Part shown: one piece after another, positions 36,330 through 46,300 of the stretch | Layout: the number at the start of each line of letters is the position of its first letter | Numbering within the stretch: position 1 is the first letter of the stretch | Source of the DNA: Actinomyces oris | Lineage (GTDB): Bacteria > Actinomycetota > Actinomycetes > Actinomycetales > Actinomycetaceae | NCBI RefSeq assembly: GCF_001553935.1 | Contig: NZ_CP014232.1 | Location: 1,426,001-1,490,000 of the forward strand | Direction of reading: 5' to 3' | Length of the DNA: 64,000 nucleotides | Notes under the pieces: model-generated | The model's database searches: none | Told to the model about the DNA's origin: nothing | What the model saw: the letters and a program-made list of their open reading frames with translations, nothing else | Translations under genes and position numbers: made by a program

Positions 36330-38954
36330 GTGCGGATGAGCCCTTCCGCCTCCACCCAGGACCTCGCCGTGCACCTGACGGCGCTGCCGGACCGCGAGGT
36401 CGCCGCCCTGCTGGTGGCGCGCCCGGACCTGGCCGCGCCCCCGTCCTCCTCCTTCCTGGCGCTGGCGACCCGCGCGGGGGCCCCGGGCAGCATCGAGTAC
36501 GCCCTGGCCGGGCTGGATGCGCCGACGCTGGCCGTGGCCGAGGCAGTGGTGGCTCTCAGCCGGCCCGATGAGTCGCGCCGGGCGGGCGGAGCCGGGCCGA
36601 CCGAGGTTGCCGAGGCCGCCGAGGCGGCTGGGAACGGGCAGGCCGGCGGTGCCGGTGGGGCCAGCGGCGAACCGGCCGACGGCGAGCCTCTCGGTGATCC
36701 CGCAGACCACCCAGCCGACCCGGCCAGTGCGGACAGTGTTGACCTGGCCACCCCGGCCGACCAGGCCACCCCGGACCGCCCGGACAGTGCTGACCTGGCC
36801 GGGCTGGTCGCCGCCCACCTGCCACTGCCTGCCGAGCAGGTCACCGAGGCACTGGAGCACCTGGGCCGGCTGGCGCTCGTCATCGAGGGCAGGCCCCTGG
36901 CCGCACTCGAGACCGCCTTCGGGCCGCACCCCTTCGGCCTGGGGCCCTGGGTCGCCGAGCCCCTGAGCGCCGAGCAGCTGCCACCCACCCTGGAGGAGCT
37001 GAGCGAGGAAGCCGCCGGTGGAGGCGGTAAGCCGGTCATCCCAGCGGCCTCCGTGGAGATGCTCCAGGCCCTCACCTGGGGGCCGCCCGCCGGCACCCTG
37101 CGTGCCGGCGGCACCGCACCGGGAGCGGCCCCACTCATCGAACGCGGCTGGCTGGAGCGCAGCAGCGACGCCCACGGGCGCACCCGCTTCATCCTGCCGC
37201 GCCAGGTCGCCCTCGCCCTGCGCGGCGGCCGCCTGACCCGCGAGCCCCTCACCGCACCCGAGGCCGGCGACCTGGAGACGGTGGGCGCCGACGTCGTCGC
37301 CTCCGAGGCCTCCTTCCACGCCGAGGAGACCGTCCGGCTCGTGGCCGCCCTCCTGGAGGAGTGGGGCCGCGAGGGCGGCACGATCCGCCGCACCGGCGGA
37401 GTGAGCGCGCGCGCCCTGGCCCGTACCGCCGACGCCCTCGACCTGGAGGCCGACGCCGCCGCCCGCATCATCGAGATCGCCGCGAGCGCCGGGCTCCTGG
37501 GGCTCGACGACGACGGCGCCACCTGGGTGCCCTCCTCCCAGGCCGCCGGATGGCTCACCGACAGCCTCCCCCAGCGCTGGGCGCCGCTCGCCCTGGCCTG
37601 GTCGGGCAGCGCCCGCACCCCCTGGCTGACGGGCACCCGCGACGACGACGGCACCCTGCGCGCTGTCCTTAGCCCGGACCTGGAGGCCGGATGGGCGGCG
37701 CGACTGCGCGCCCGAGTGCTCGCCCTCCTGGGTGACCTCCCGCCGGGGACCAGCGCGACCCCCGCCTTCGTGCGGGCCGCCCTGACCTGGCAGAGCCCCC
37801 GGCGCACCATCCCCGGCGGGGCCGTCTCCGCGGTCCTGGCCGAGGCCGAGACCCTCGGGATCACCGGCGGCGGGGCGCTCACCGAGGCCGGCAGGATCCT
37901 CGCCCGACGGGCAGCAGCGAGCCTCGCCGAGCAGGACCCCGGACTCAGCGGCAGGCCCGGCGGCCCCACCGACCCCGGAGACGCCGGCCGCGCCGAGGAG
38001 GCGGGTGGTGGGGCACACGCCGAGCCGCTGTCGGACGACGAGGCCCTCACCGCCCTCGAGGTGGCGCTCGCCGCAGACCTGCCGGCCGCCGTCGAGATGA
38101 TCCTCGTCCAGTCCGACCTCACCGCCATCGTGCCGGGCCGCCCCGCCCCCGAGCTGGCCGCGCTGCTGGAACGCACGAGCGTCGTCGAGTCGCGCGGCGG
38201 GGCGCTCACTGTGCGCTTCACGCCCGAGTCGGTGCGCGGCGCGCTCGACGTCGGCTACCGGGCCGAGGAGATCACCCAGGAGATCGGCCGCTACAGCCCT
38301 GCGCCCCTGCCGGACTCGCTGAGCGTTCTCATCCAGGACGCCGCCCGCCACCACGGGGCGGTGCGCGTGCGGGCCGTGTCCGCGCTGCTGCGGATCAGCG
38401 ACGAGGCCACGGCCGCCGGGCTCCTGGCCGAACCGCGCCTGCGGGACCTCGGCCTGGACCAGGTGGCTCCCGGGATCCTCGTGGCCACCGCAAGCGCCGG
38501 GCAGGTGCTGCGCGAGCTGCGCGCCACCGGGCTGGCGCCGGTGACCGAGGACGCCAGCGGGCACCTGGTGGTCGGGCCGGCCACCGCGCAGCAGGCCCGC
38601 CGGGCCCCCGAGCCGACGCGCCCCGGCAGCGAGCACTCGGTGCGACGGCGTCGGCCCGGAAGGCGCGAGCTGACGACCCTCGTGGGGCGGCTGCGCGTGG
38701 GGCAGGAGGCGCTGCAGGCCGCCGAGGAGACGGCTGTGGCCACCGACCCGGTGCACGCCCTGGCGGTGCTGCGCCAGGCCCAGTCCTCGCGCTCGCGGCT
38801 GCGGCTGAGCCTGGCCGGCCCCGACGGCGCCGTGCAGGAGCGGCAGGTGCGGGTCATGGCCGTCGAGCCGGGGCGGGTGCGCCTGCGCGACGTGGTGCGC
38901 GAGACCGAGCTGACCGTGGCCGTCCACCGCATCGTCTCGGTCGAAGCCGGGTGA
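36330..38954 (+). CDS. Helicase-associated domain protein (XPB partner)
   Basis: 874 residues, GTG start (ATG 36336 also possible). The N-terminus (ALPDREVAALLVARPDLAAPP) and the winged-helix-like C-terminus (LRQAQSSRSRLRLSLAGPDG, then VAVHRIVSVEAG) match the actinobacterial helicase-associated (Helicase_C_3-like) family. Long Ala/Gly/Pro-rich insertions (about 95-160 and 540-580) are typical for this genus rather than conserved. No Walker motifs are seen, so it is a partner rather than a helicase. Close to the XPB gene, as in other actinobacteria. Confidence 0.8.
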   Translation: MRMSPSASTQDLAVHLTALPDREVAALLVARPDLAAPPSSSFLALATRAGAPGSIEYALAGLDAPTLAVAEAVVALSRPDESRRAGGAGPTEVAEAAEAAGNGQAGGAGGASGEPADGEPLGDPADHPADPASADSVDLATPADQATPDRPDSADLAGLVAAHLPLPAEQVTEALEHLGRLALVIEGRPLAALETAFGPHPFGLGPWVAEPLSAEQLPPTLEELSEEAAGGGGKPVIPAASVEMLQALTWGPPAGTLRAGGTAPGAAPLIERGWLERSSDAHGRTRFILPRQVALALRGGRLTREPLTAPEAGDLETVGADVVASEASFHAEETVRLVAALLEEWGREGGTIRRTGGVSARALARTADALDLEADAAARIIEIAASAGLLGLDDDGATWVPSSQAAGWLTDSLPQRWAPLALAWSGSARTPWLTGTRDDDGTLRAVLSPDLEAGWAARLRARVLALLGDLPPGTSATPAFVRAALTWQSPRRTIPGGAVSAVLAEAETLGITGGGALTEAGRILARRAAASLAEQDPGLSGRPGGPTDPGDAGRAEEAGGGAHAEPLSDDEALTALEVALAADLPAAVEMILVQSDLTAIVPGRPAPELAALLERTSVVESRGGALTVRFTPESVRGALDVGYRAEEITQEIGRYSPAPLPDSLSVLIQDAARHHGAVRVRAVSALLRISDEATAAGLLAEPRLRDLGLDQVAPGILVATASAGQVLRELRATGLAPVTEDASGHLVVGPATAQQARRAPEPTRPGSEHSVRRRRPGRRELTTLVGRLRVGQEALQAAEETAVATDPVHALAVLRQAQSSRSRLRLSLAGPDGAVQERQVRVMAVEPGRVRLRDVVRETELTVAVHRIVSVEAG

Positions 38955-39060
38955 GAAAACAGATGGAACACACCCTATCATTCATCGAGATTCCCACCCA
39001 CCCCACAGAAGAATGTCGCATTTTTTTGTAGACGGCATTTACAGAAATGCCACATCAGGG

Positions 39061-39089
39061 TTGACGGCGGATCGTTTAGTTCCTAAATG
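39061..39089 (+). promoter_or_regulatory. Candidate promoter of AT-rich islet gene
   Basis: TTGACG (39061-39066), 17 bases, TAAATG (39084-39089). The -35 is close to consensus, the -10 weak. A 7-bp hairpin GGCATTT-ACAG-AAATGCC lies just upstream (39034-39051). Position fits the gene starting near 39209. Confidence 0.4.
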
Positions 39090-39208
39090 CCTGAGCGCAT
39101 AAGAAGTTATCGTTAGTACATCTATGGCCAGGAGAGATTTTCGAAGCCACCTTGAAAGTGATTTATCTCACTTCTGGGCGCATTGTGGTGTGTTGTATTG
39201 TATGTTGC

Positions 39209-40594
39209 ATGAGTATAAATACTTCAGAGAGTTCAAGTTCCCGGGTTTTAGCTGGGCGGCATCCAAGTTCTTTGTCGCTAGTGTGTGTCGAAGCGGCACT
39301 ATCGATATTGTTTGTTTATGCTGTATCGAAATTTAAATTCATTGAACCTGCACTGAAATCATTTCTAAGTGAATTGAGTGACGAGCGAAATAGTGCAAGC
39401 CTATTGTCTGAGCTTGTCGGGCTCGAGGTAGGTGTTGCAGCTTTGGCTGTAGCATTTGTTGGAGTTAACTCTCTTTCGTGGAAAGACGTAAGTAAAATGT
39501 CGGCATGGAGGGCAGAGTGGGAGGCGAATCGACAACATAAGATATATGTGTTTATGGTATCTCTCGGCATGCTATCTGCAGTTATTGCTATTCTTGGCGG
39601 CGTCGAGTCATGGCAAAAGGACTCTAAAACAAGTTGGGCGATAACTGCACTTTTGTTCGCGATATTTGTGTTTGTAGCTGCCCTCCCCTCTGTTATGCCT
39701 GATGATGGGCTCAATTTTCTCAGAGAATACCGAGTTAGGCTCGCTTCTTTAAAGAGGGTGGATAAATTTGCGTCCCGCATAGATCCTCAACTTCAGTTTC
39801 GTAAAGAAGTGAGTGTTGTCGAGAATAGGCGGACTTGGATTCGCGATCTGGATATAGTTCGGACTTATTTTCCGTATGGATGGGCGACTTTGTGGGTCAT
39901 AGTTCCTTTGTTGGCCTCGATTGTGACACAGGTTCAGTTTTCGGCTTTGAGTTCGGTGCTGTGGGCTGCTGCAATGTTGGGACTATCTATCGGGGTGTCA
40001 TTAGGGTTGTCAATGAAATTAATTTCGCGCAGAGATGGGGAGGTGTTTTCACACTTTATAAAAGCGTCGGCGGCGTACCTTCTAATTCTTATGTGGTCCC
40101 TGAGATCAATGGTTGATGTGATAAATGTGTTGTTCAGTCGCATCCAAGAGCAAGTCGCGATTTTAATTGCGATAGGGGTTCTAGCTCTAGTAAACATCGG
40201 AGTATTCTTACTTTTTTCCAAAATCCCTCGTTTGTGGCGCGTTAAAGTCTTCCAGAAGATTTTTGTCGTGGAAGCGGATTCTGTGTTACATTCCGCTCGT
40301 CAAGGGCGCCGTGAACTCGAGTTGGCCCAAAAAGAGGTTGACCAAGAAGAAGGGGTGAGAGTTGAGGATGTTTGGTCTAAAAGGATTGAGGAAGATTTTA
40401 TGAATTCCGAGTCAGTTCGCTCTAGCGCCAAGGTGGCGCTTCGGTATTTTAGGCTTATGGGTATGGCAGGTGATATGGGTTATGGGAAAATGCAGTTCGG
40501 AGGAGCGGCGAAATCGGGAGAATCTGTGCGAGTAGGCATTAGCGTGAAGGTTGAAGGAAGTAGAAAAATTGAAGTCGAGGTAGTTAAAGAGTGA
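39209..40594 (+). CDS. Multi-spanning membrane protein of unknown family in AT-rich islet
   Basis: 461 residues from ATG 39209 (a TTG at 39152 is in frame upstream). Base composition is far lower in GC than the neighbours and rare AT-ending codons are frequent, indicating recent transfer. About seven or eight hydrophobic segments are visible (CVEAALSILFVYAVSKF, GVAALAVAFVGVN, FMVSLGMLSAVIAILGGV, ALLFAIFVFVAALPSV, WVIVPLLASIVTQV, MLGLSIGVSLGLSM, AYLLILMWSL, ILIAIGVLALVNIGVFLLF). A charged soluble C-terminus of about 110 residues follows. No ribosome binding site is clear. No family recognised; a phage-defence or toxin-related role is possible but unproven. Confidence 0.6.
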   Translation: MSINTSESSSSRVLAGRHPSSLSLVCVEAALSILFVYAVSKFKFIEPALKSFLSELSDERNSASLLSELVGLEVGVAALAVAFVGVNSLSWKDVSKMSAWRAEWEANRQHKIYVFMVSLGMLSAVIAILGGVESWQKDSKTSWAITALLFAIFVFVAALPSVMPDDGLNFLREYRVRLASLKRVDKFASRIDPQLQFRKEVSVVENRRTWIRDLDIVRTYFPYGWATLWVIVPLLASIVTQVQFSALSSVLWAAAMLGLSIGVSLGLSMKLISRRDGEVFSHFIKASAAYLLILMWSLRSMVDVINVLFSRIQEQVAILIAIGVLALVNIGVFLLFSKIPRLWRVKVFQKIFVVEADSVLHSARQGRRELELAQKEVDQEEGVRVEDVWSKRIEEDFMNSESVRSSAKVALRYFRLMGMAGDMGYGKMQFGGAAKSGESVRVGISVKVEGSRKIEVEVVKE

Positions 40595-40730
40595 TGGTTG
40601 ATTTAGTGTGACAATCATAGTTAAACCTATGTTCAGGGTGCCCTCAGGAACTAATTTCTGTCGCGAGGATGTGCCCAGGCCAACCCGCGCGGGCCGGGGC
40701 AGTTCCAGGAGCCTCCCCTACACTGGCCGA

Positions 40731-42395
40731 GTGACCGACACGATCGACCCTCACACCGACGCCTCAGGCGAGCCCGCCACCGGGGCGCGCACCTCCACGG
40801 CGACCCTGGAGCGCCCGGTACCGGACGCGGCCTCGCCCTCTCCGACGCAGGCCCGCGTGCCCCGCGCCGGTGCCCTGCCGACCCCGGCCGAGCAGGCCCT
40901 GGCCGCCAAGGACAAGACCCTCACCTCCCCGGCGGCCATCGAACTGGCCCGCCGCGCGCTGGAGGAGGTCACCGACCCCATCACCGTCGGCGAGTACGTG
41001 GCCGCCGCGCCCGACGCCGAGCGCCTCGTCACTCACCTGTTCGACTGCACCCTGAGCGGCTACCGCGGCTGGCGTTGGGCGGTCACCCTCAGTCGCGTCC
41101 CGCGCGGCCGCACCGCCACCGTCTGCGAGGTGGAGCTCCTTCCCGGCGAGGAGGCCCTCCTCGCGCCCGCCTGGGTCCCGTGGGCCGAGCGCCTCGAACC
41201 CGGCGACATCACCCGCTCCGATCGCCTGCCCCGCAAGGAGACTGACGAGCGCCTCGAGCCCGGGTGGGAGGCCACTGGTGAGGACGCCGACGCCGTCGCC
41301 CTGGATGAGCTCGACCTGGGCCGCCCCCGGGTCCTGAGCGCTCAGGGCGTCGCCAGCGCCGCCGAGCGCTGGTACGGCGGCGACCACGGCCCCGAGGCTG
41401 AGGGCGTCCGCAAGGCCCACGCGACCTGCTCCACCTGCGGCTTCTTCGTGCCGATGGCCGGCGCCCTGCGCGCCATCTTCGGCGTGTGCGCCAACGAGTG
41501 GGCCACCGATGACGGCAGCGTCGTCTCCCTGGACCACGGCTGCGGCGCCCATTCCGAGACCGATCTGCCCGACCAGGGTCCGGAGTGGCCCATCAACCCC
41601 TCGCGGGTCGACGACCACCTCATGGTGCCGCTGAGCACCAACGGGCTCGATCTGCGTGAGGGCCGCAGTATCGCCGAGCTCGCCGCTGAGCAGGGCGACG
41701 ACGTCGACGCCGAGCCGGGTGGTGCCTCCGCCGAAGACTCGGGAGACATCGCAGGCGCCCCCGGTCAGGGAGCCGGTGCGGAGTCGCCTGCTCAGGATGC
41801 CGAAGGCCCGGCTGATGGCGCGAAGACCACCACGGACTCCGACGCCCAGAAGGCTCAAGCCGAGGACGGCGCCGCCGGCACGGATGCCACTGCGCCCGCG
41901 GCCGAGGAGCAGTCGGAGGAGCCCGGGACGAAGACCACCAAGAAGTCCGCTGCGTCCGAGCAGAAGCCCGCCGCGAAGCGTTCCCGTCGCGCGGCCTCCT
42001 CGACGCGCCGCCGTCGCACGGCCGACTCTCCCGAGGAAGCCTCCGAGGAGCGCAGCAGCCGCCTGGTGGGGCTCGACCTGGGAGAGCTTGAGCGGGCGAC
42101 CGCCGCGGCGTCGGCCTCCTCGGCCCCCGATGCCGCGAGAACCGCCGAGCCTCTCCAGGCAACCGCGGAGCAGTCCTCACCGGCACCCGCCGGAGCCGAG
42201 TCCAGTGACACGCCCAGCGAGCGGGCCGCCTCGGCCCGAGCCGCCGTCGCCGGCCTGTCCCTGGCCCTCGGGATCGACATGCCCCAGGACGACGCAACCT
42301 CCGACGACACCGAGAGCGCCGAGGTCGACGCCCTCGCGGAGCAGACGCCGCGGACCCTCGCCGAGCTCGAGGCCATCCTGCCCAACCGCTCCTGA
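40731..42395 (+). CDS. DUF3027 protein
   Basis: 554 residues from GTG 40731. The conserved DUF3027 block (about 70-310) contains TLSGYRGWRWAVTLSRVPR, two cysteine pairs likely to bind zinc (ATCSTCGFFVP and GVCANEWATDD), and DHGCGAHSETD. The C-terminal 240 residues are Glu/Ala/Ser-rich and disordered with a basic patch (KRSRRAASSTRRRR). Widespread in actinobacteria with unknown role. The preceding 136 bases mark the return from AT-rich to GC-rich sequence. Confidence 0.85.
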   Translation: MTDTIDPHTDASGEPATGARTSTATLERPVPDAASPSPTQARVPRAGALPTPAEQALAAKDKTLTSPAAIELARRALEEVTDPITVGEYVAAAPDAERLVTHLFDCTLSGYRGWRWAVTLSRVPRGRTATVCEVELLPGEEALLAPAWVPWAERLEPGDITRSDRLPRKETDERLEPGWEATGEDADAVALDELDLGRPRVLSAQGVASAAERWYGGDHGPEAEGVRKAHATCSTCGFFVPMAGALRAIFGVCANEWATDDGSVVSLDHGCGAHSETDLPDQGPEWPINPSRVDDHLMVPLSTNGLDLREGRSIAELAAEQGDDVDAEPGGASAEDSGDIAGAPGQGAGAESPAQDAEGPADGAKTTTDSDAQKAQAEDGAAGTDATAPAAEEQSEEPGTKTTKKSAASEQKPAAKRSRRAASSTRRRRTADSPEEASEERSSRLVGLDLGELERATAAASASSAPDAARTAEPLQATAEQSSPAPAGAESSDTPSERAASARAAVAGLSLALGIDMPQDDATSDDTESAEVDALAEQTPRTLAELEAILPNRS

Positions 42396-42419
42396 TACCG
42401 CGTCGGCCGCGGCCCGACG

Positions 42420-43256
42420 TCATGCCTCGGCGAGGCGCTTGGCGGTCGCCAGCACCTCATCGAGCATCGTCTCGGTGAGGCGACCGGTGAACGTGTTCTG
42501 CTGGCTGGGGTGGTAGCTGCCGAGCAGCGTCACCGGCCTGCCGTCGGGCCTGGTCAGCTCCGCCGTCGCCCCGTGGCCGAAGCGCGGCTGGGGGCGGGGG
42601 AGGGCCCATCCGGCCTCGCGGGTGACCCGCAGCACCGCGCCCCATCCGATCCCGCCCAGCGCCAGCATCACCTTGACCTCGGGCATGAGGGCGATCTCGC
42701 GGGCGAGCCACGGGGCGCAGGTGGCGCGCTCGACGGTCGTCGGCTTGTTGGCGGGCGGGGCGCAACGCACGGCGGCGCCCATGCGCGCCCCGGTGAGCCG
42801 CTGCCCGTCGCCGGCCGCCGTCGAGGTGGGGGATGTCGCCAGCCCCGCCCGGTGGAAGGCCGCCCACAGCCAGTCCCCGGAGCGGTCCCCGGTGAACATG
42901 CGGCCGGTGCGGTTCGCCCCATTGGCCGCGGGTGCCAGCCCGACGACGTAGATGCGGGCATCCGCCGACCCGACACTCGCCACCGGTCGCCCCCAGTACG
43001 GCTCATGGGCGAAGGAGGCGCGACGGCCGGTCCGGGCCACCTCCTCACGCCAGGCCACGAGCCGGTCGCAGGCACGGCACACCGTGATCCGGGCGTCGAG
43101 TTCGGGCAGATCCGACGACGAGTCGGCCAGGCGCGCCACATCGGCGGCCGATCGGGCCACGGGTGTGGCAGCAGTAGCGGGATCCTCGGGCCACCCGGTC
43201 CCGGGAGGGACCGGGGAATCGAAGAACGCTCCGGTGACGGGGTGCGGATCGGCCAT
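42420..43256 (-). CDS. Uracil-DNA glycosylase, family 5 (UdgB-like)
   Basis: 278 residues. Fe-S cysteines start at [18 protein letters not shown]. Motif 1 is [26 protein letters not shown], with A in place of the catalytic Asp, as in family 5. Motif 2 is [11 protein letters not shown]. It removes uracil and some deaminated purines from DNA. It ends 25 bases past the convergent DUF3027 gene and follows lhr on the same strand with a 67-base gap, a DNA-repair grouping. Confidence 0.88.
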   Translation of the reverse strand: MADPHPVTGAFFDSPVPPGTGWPEDPATAATPVARSAADVARLADSSSDLPELDARITVCRACDRLVAWREEVARTGRRASFAHEPYWGRPVASVGSADARIYVVGLAPAANGANRTGRMFTGDRSGDWLWAAFHRAGLATSPTSTAAGDGQRLTGARMGAAVRCAPPANKPTTVERATCAPWLAREIALMPEVKVMLALGGIGWGAVLRVTREAGWALPRPQPRFGHGATAELTRPDGRPVTLLGSYHPSQQNTFTGRLTETMLDEVLATAKRLAEA

Positions 43257-43323
43257 GTCCTCATTGTGGACGCGTGGAGCGCACCATGGGCCGGCTTCTG
43301 TTACCGGTGAAGGGCCGGCCCGC

Positions 43324-46300
43324 TCATCGCCAGGCGGCCCCGTAAGGGCCGACGGCGAGCCGCATCCCCCTGGGGTCGCGCACGAAACCGGCCTGACGCA
43401 GGAGGTCGCTCACGGTGGGCTCCAGCGCGGTGACCCCGTTGAGGGACTCCACCACCGTGCGGCGCCTGGCCGCCGCTGCCCCCTGGCGCGCGAACATCGC
43501 CTGCCTGTCGGCCGCCAGCGCGGTCAGGGCGCGTGCCAGCTCCTCGCGCGCGGACGTGTAGGAGATGAGGACCTTGAGGTTCTCTGAGGCGTAGAGCACC
43601 GGGGCGCCACCCAGCACGACGACGCTTGCCCCCTGGCGCCGGACTGGCGGGCCGCTCGTCTCCTCACCGTGGCCCCCGGCCGACTCGCCGAGGTCGGCGG
43701 GCAGCACCGGCTCGGGCCACGGCACCCCGCGCCCGACGAGACAGGCCGGGTCCTTGAGATCGAGCACGACCGGTGTCTCCGCCGCGCCGGCGGGGCCGGG
43801 GGTGAGGGACCGCAGCCGCTCGACGCTCTCCCGCTCGGCGAACTGCGTCGGCCCCATGCCCTCAATGAAACCGCCGCGCAGAACCATCCCGGTCTCCTCC
43901 ATGCGCCGTAGGACCGGCATGAGGGGCCCGAGCCCTCCCACCCCGCTGAAGGCCAGGGCGAGGTCGCGGGAGACGACCCCGTAGCGGTCCAGCAGTGACT
44001 CCACCTCCGCGATCGCCCGCTCCTCATCGCCCGCCGGTGCGCACGACAGCCTCACCCAGGAGGTGGAGGCCACCACGGAGGACAGCCGCCCGGCCGCCGT
44101 CACCTCCCCGGCGCTCGGTATCCCCATCATGAGGCGGCGGCCCCGGCGGCTGCGCACTCGCCGTGAGGGCGGGGCGGTACGTGTCCCGGCCGCGGGCACC
44201 AGTGCCCGGCGCACCGGTTCGAAGGAGCGGCCCGTGGCGGCCCCTTCACGAACCAGCTGCCAGAGCTCCTCCCCGGTGACTCCCGTCTCCCGGCCCTCCG
44301 GCGCCTCCGACTCACCCGGGGCGGTCGCCTCCCCGGCGACCGGCGCCAGGGCGGAGTCCGTGGGGAAGAAGGCGATCTCGCCCGGAGCGGGGATGTCATC
44401 GGCCCCGGTCCTCACCCGGGTGGGACCGGTCCGGGACGCGGCGTCGCCGATGGGTCGCGCCTGCCAGACGACCTCCCCGGCGGCGATGAGCTCATCGAGC
44501 ATGGCCGGCCGGTAGTCGGTCACACGCGCGGGCAGCACCACTGACTCCCACAGGCCGGCCGGCAGCCACACACCCTCCAACGCCGCCAGGGCCTCTGCCA
44601 GGGCGTCGACGCCGCCGCCCGGCTCATCCAGGCCCGCCCGCTCCAGCACGAGACGCTGGAGAGCCGAGGGTGGCACTGGTGCGACGGCGGCCCGCGCCCG
44701 GTCCAGGGAGCGGTGGCGCACCCGGGTCAGGACCGCCGGCTCCATCCACCCCGCCGCACTCAGGTCCACGAGGGAGCCGTCCCCGGCCAGCTCGGCCAGG
44801 GCTCCTTCCGCCACCGCCGCCCCCAGCCCGAAGGCCTGCGCCACGCGCTGCGGTGTCACGGTCGTGTGGGTGCGCGCGTAGCGCAGAAGCAGGTCGTTCA
44901 GCGGCGAGCGGGCCGCCACCGTCCGTTCGACAGTGCCACCGGCCTCAGCCCGCTCCAGCGCCCAGTCGGGGACCTCTGCTCCCAGGGCCCGTTGCAGAGC
45001 CGAGGCGTCCTCGACCCGGGCCCACAGTTCCTGCCCGCCGACCCGCACCGCGGCGGCTCGGCGAGCCCCGGCCAGCTCGGCGAGCGCCCGATCGACCTCG
45101 CGCTCGGCTGAGTGCTTGTCCGCGCCCTCGAAGCCGTCGCAGGCCCCGTTCGCACCGTCGCGTTGCCCGTCCTTCCCCGGGACCCGCCCGCCGACGTCGG
45201 TGCACCGCTCGACCAGCTCGGCCGCGCTCAACGGGCCCAGCTCATGCAGAAGATCAGCGATCGCCTCGGCGTCGGCGCGTACCCGCCTGCCGGGGGCCAG
45301 GTGCTGGAGCTCGGCCTCCACCTGGGCCAGGACCTCGTCGTCGAGCAGGTCCGCGATGCCGGCGTCGCCCAGCAGGGCGTCGAGCGCCTTGGGGTCCAGG
45401 GAGAGCAGCTGGGCCCGGCGCTCGGCGTGGGGCAGATCCTCCTGGTAGATCAGGGTGCTCGCGTACCCGAACAGCAGCGGGTGGGCGAAGGGCGACGGCT
45501 CACTGGTGATGGCGTCGACGACGCGCACCCGGCCGGAGGCGAGACGCTCCATGAGGTCGGTGAGCGCGGGCAGGTCGTAGTACTGCTGGAGGCACTCGCG
45601 CGCCGCCTCCACGCTGACGGGGAAGTCCCGGAACTGGCGGGAGGCCTCGAGCAGCTGTCCGGCTTTGACCCGCTGGAGCCACAACGGCGTGCGGCGCCCC
45701 GGGCGGGCGGCGGGCATGAGCAGGGCGCGGGCTGCGCACTCGCGGAACCGGGCCGCGAACAGCGCCGTCGTCTCGATCCGGCTGCGCACCAGGGAGGAGA
45801 TCTCTGCGGCGTCGAAGGTGATGAGCCCGGCCCCCGGGAGGTCGCCCTCAACCGGCGGGATCTGCAGGACGATGCCGTCGTCGGCCACGATGATCTGCGG
45901 GCGCACCCCCAGCACCTGGTGCACCCGCTCCCGGATCGCCATCGCCCAGGGCTCGTGGACGCACCGACCCAGCGTGCTGTGGACGATGATCCGCCAGCTG
46001 CCGGACTCGTCCTCATAGCGCTCCAGGACCAGGGTCTCATCGGTCGGCAGGGCGCTGGTGGCTCGGTACTGCTCGCGCAGCAGCGCCAGCAGGTTGCTGC
46101 GGGCATGAGCGTCCAGTCCCGCCTCCGTGAGCCGCTGCCGCAGTGCCCGCTCGCCCTCCGACTCCCCGGCTCCCGCCTCCGACGGCAAGGAGCTCTGCGC
46201 CTCACGCAGGAAGACGCCCTTGGCGAGCCCGGTGGCCGCAGGCCTGCCCAGCCCCTCGCCCTTCCAGAACGGCAGGCGGGCGCTGCGCCCCTCGGCCGGG

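Noticed and set aside
35771..38221. 816-residue antisense ORF opposite the helicase-associated gene
   Set aside because: Ser/Ala/Arg-rich translation typical of GC-rich antisense frames, and it also crosses the 123-bp element.
39034..39051. Hairpin GGCATTT-ACAG-AAATGCC as a terminator
   Set aside because: The T-run precedes the stem on the plus strand and is absent after it on either strand, so it is not a classical terminator for the flanking gene.
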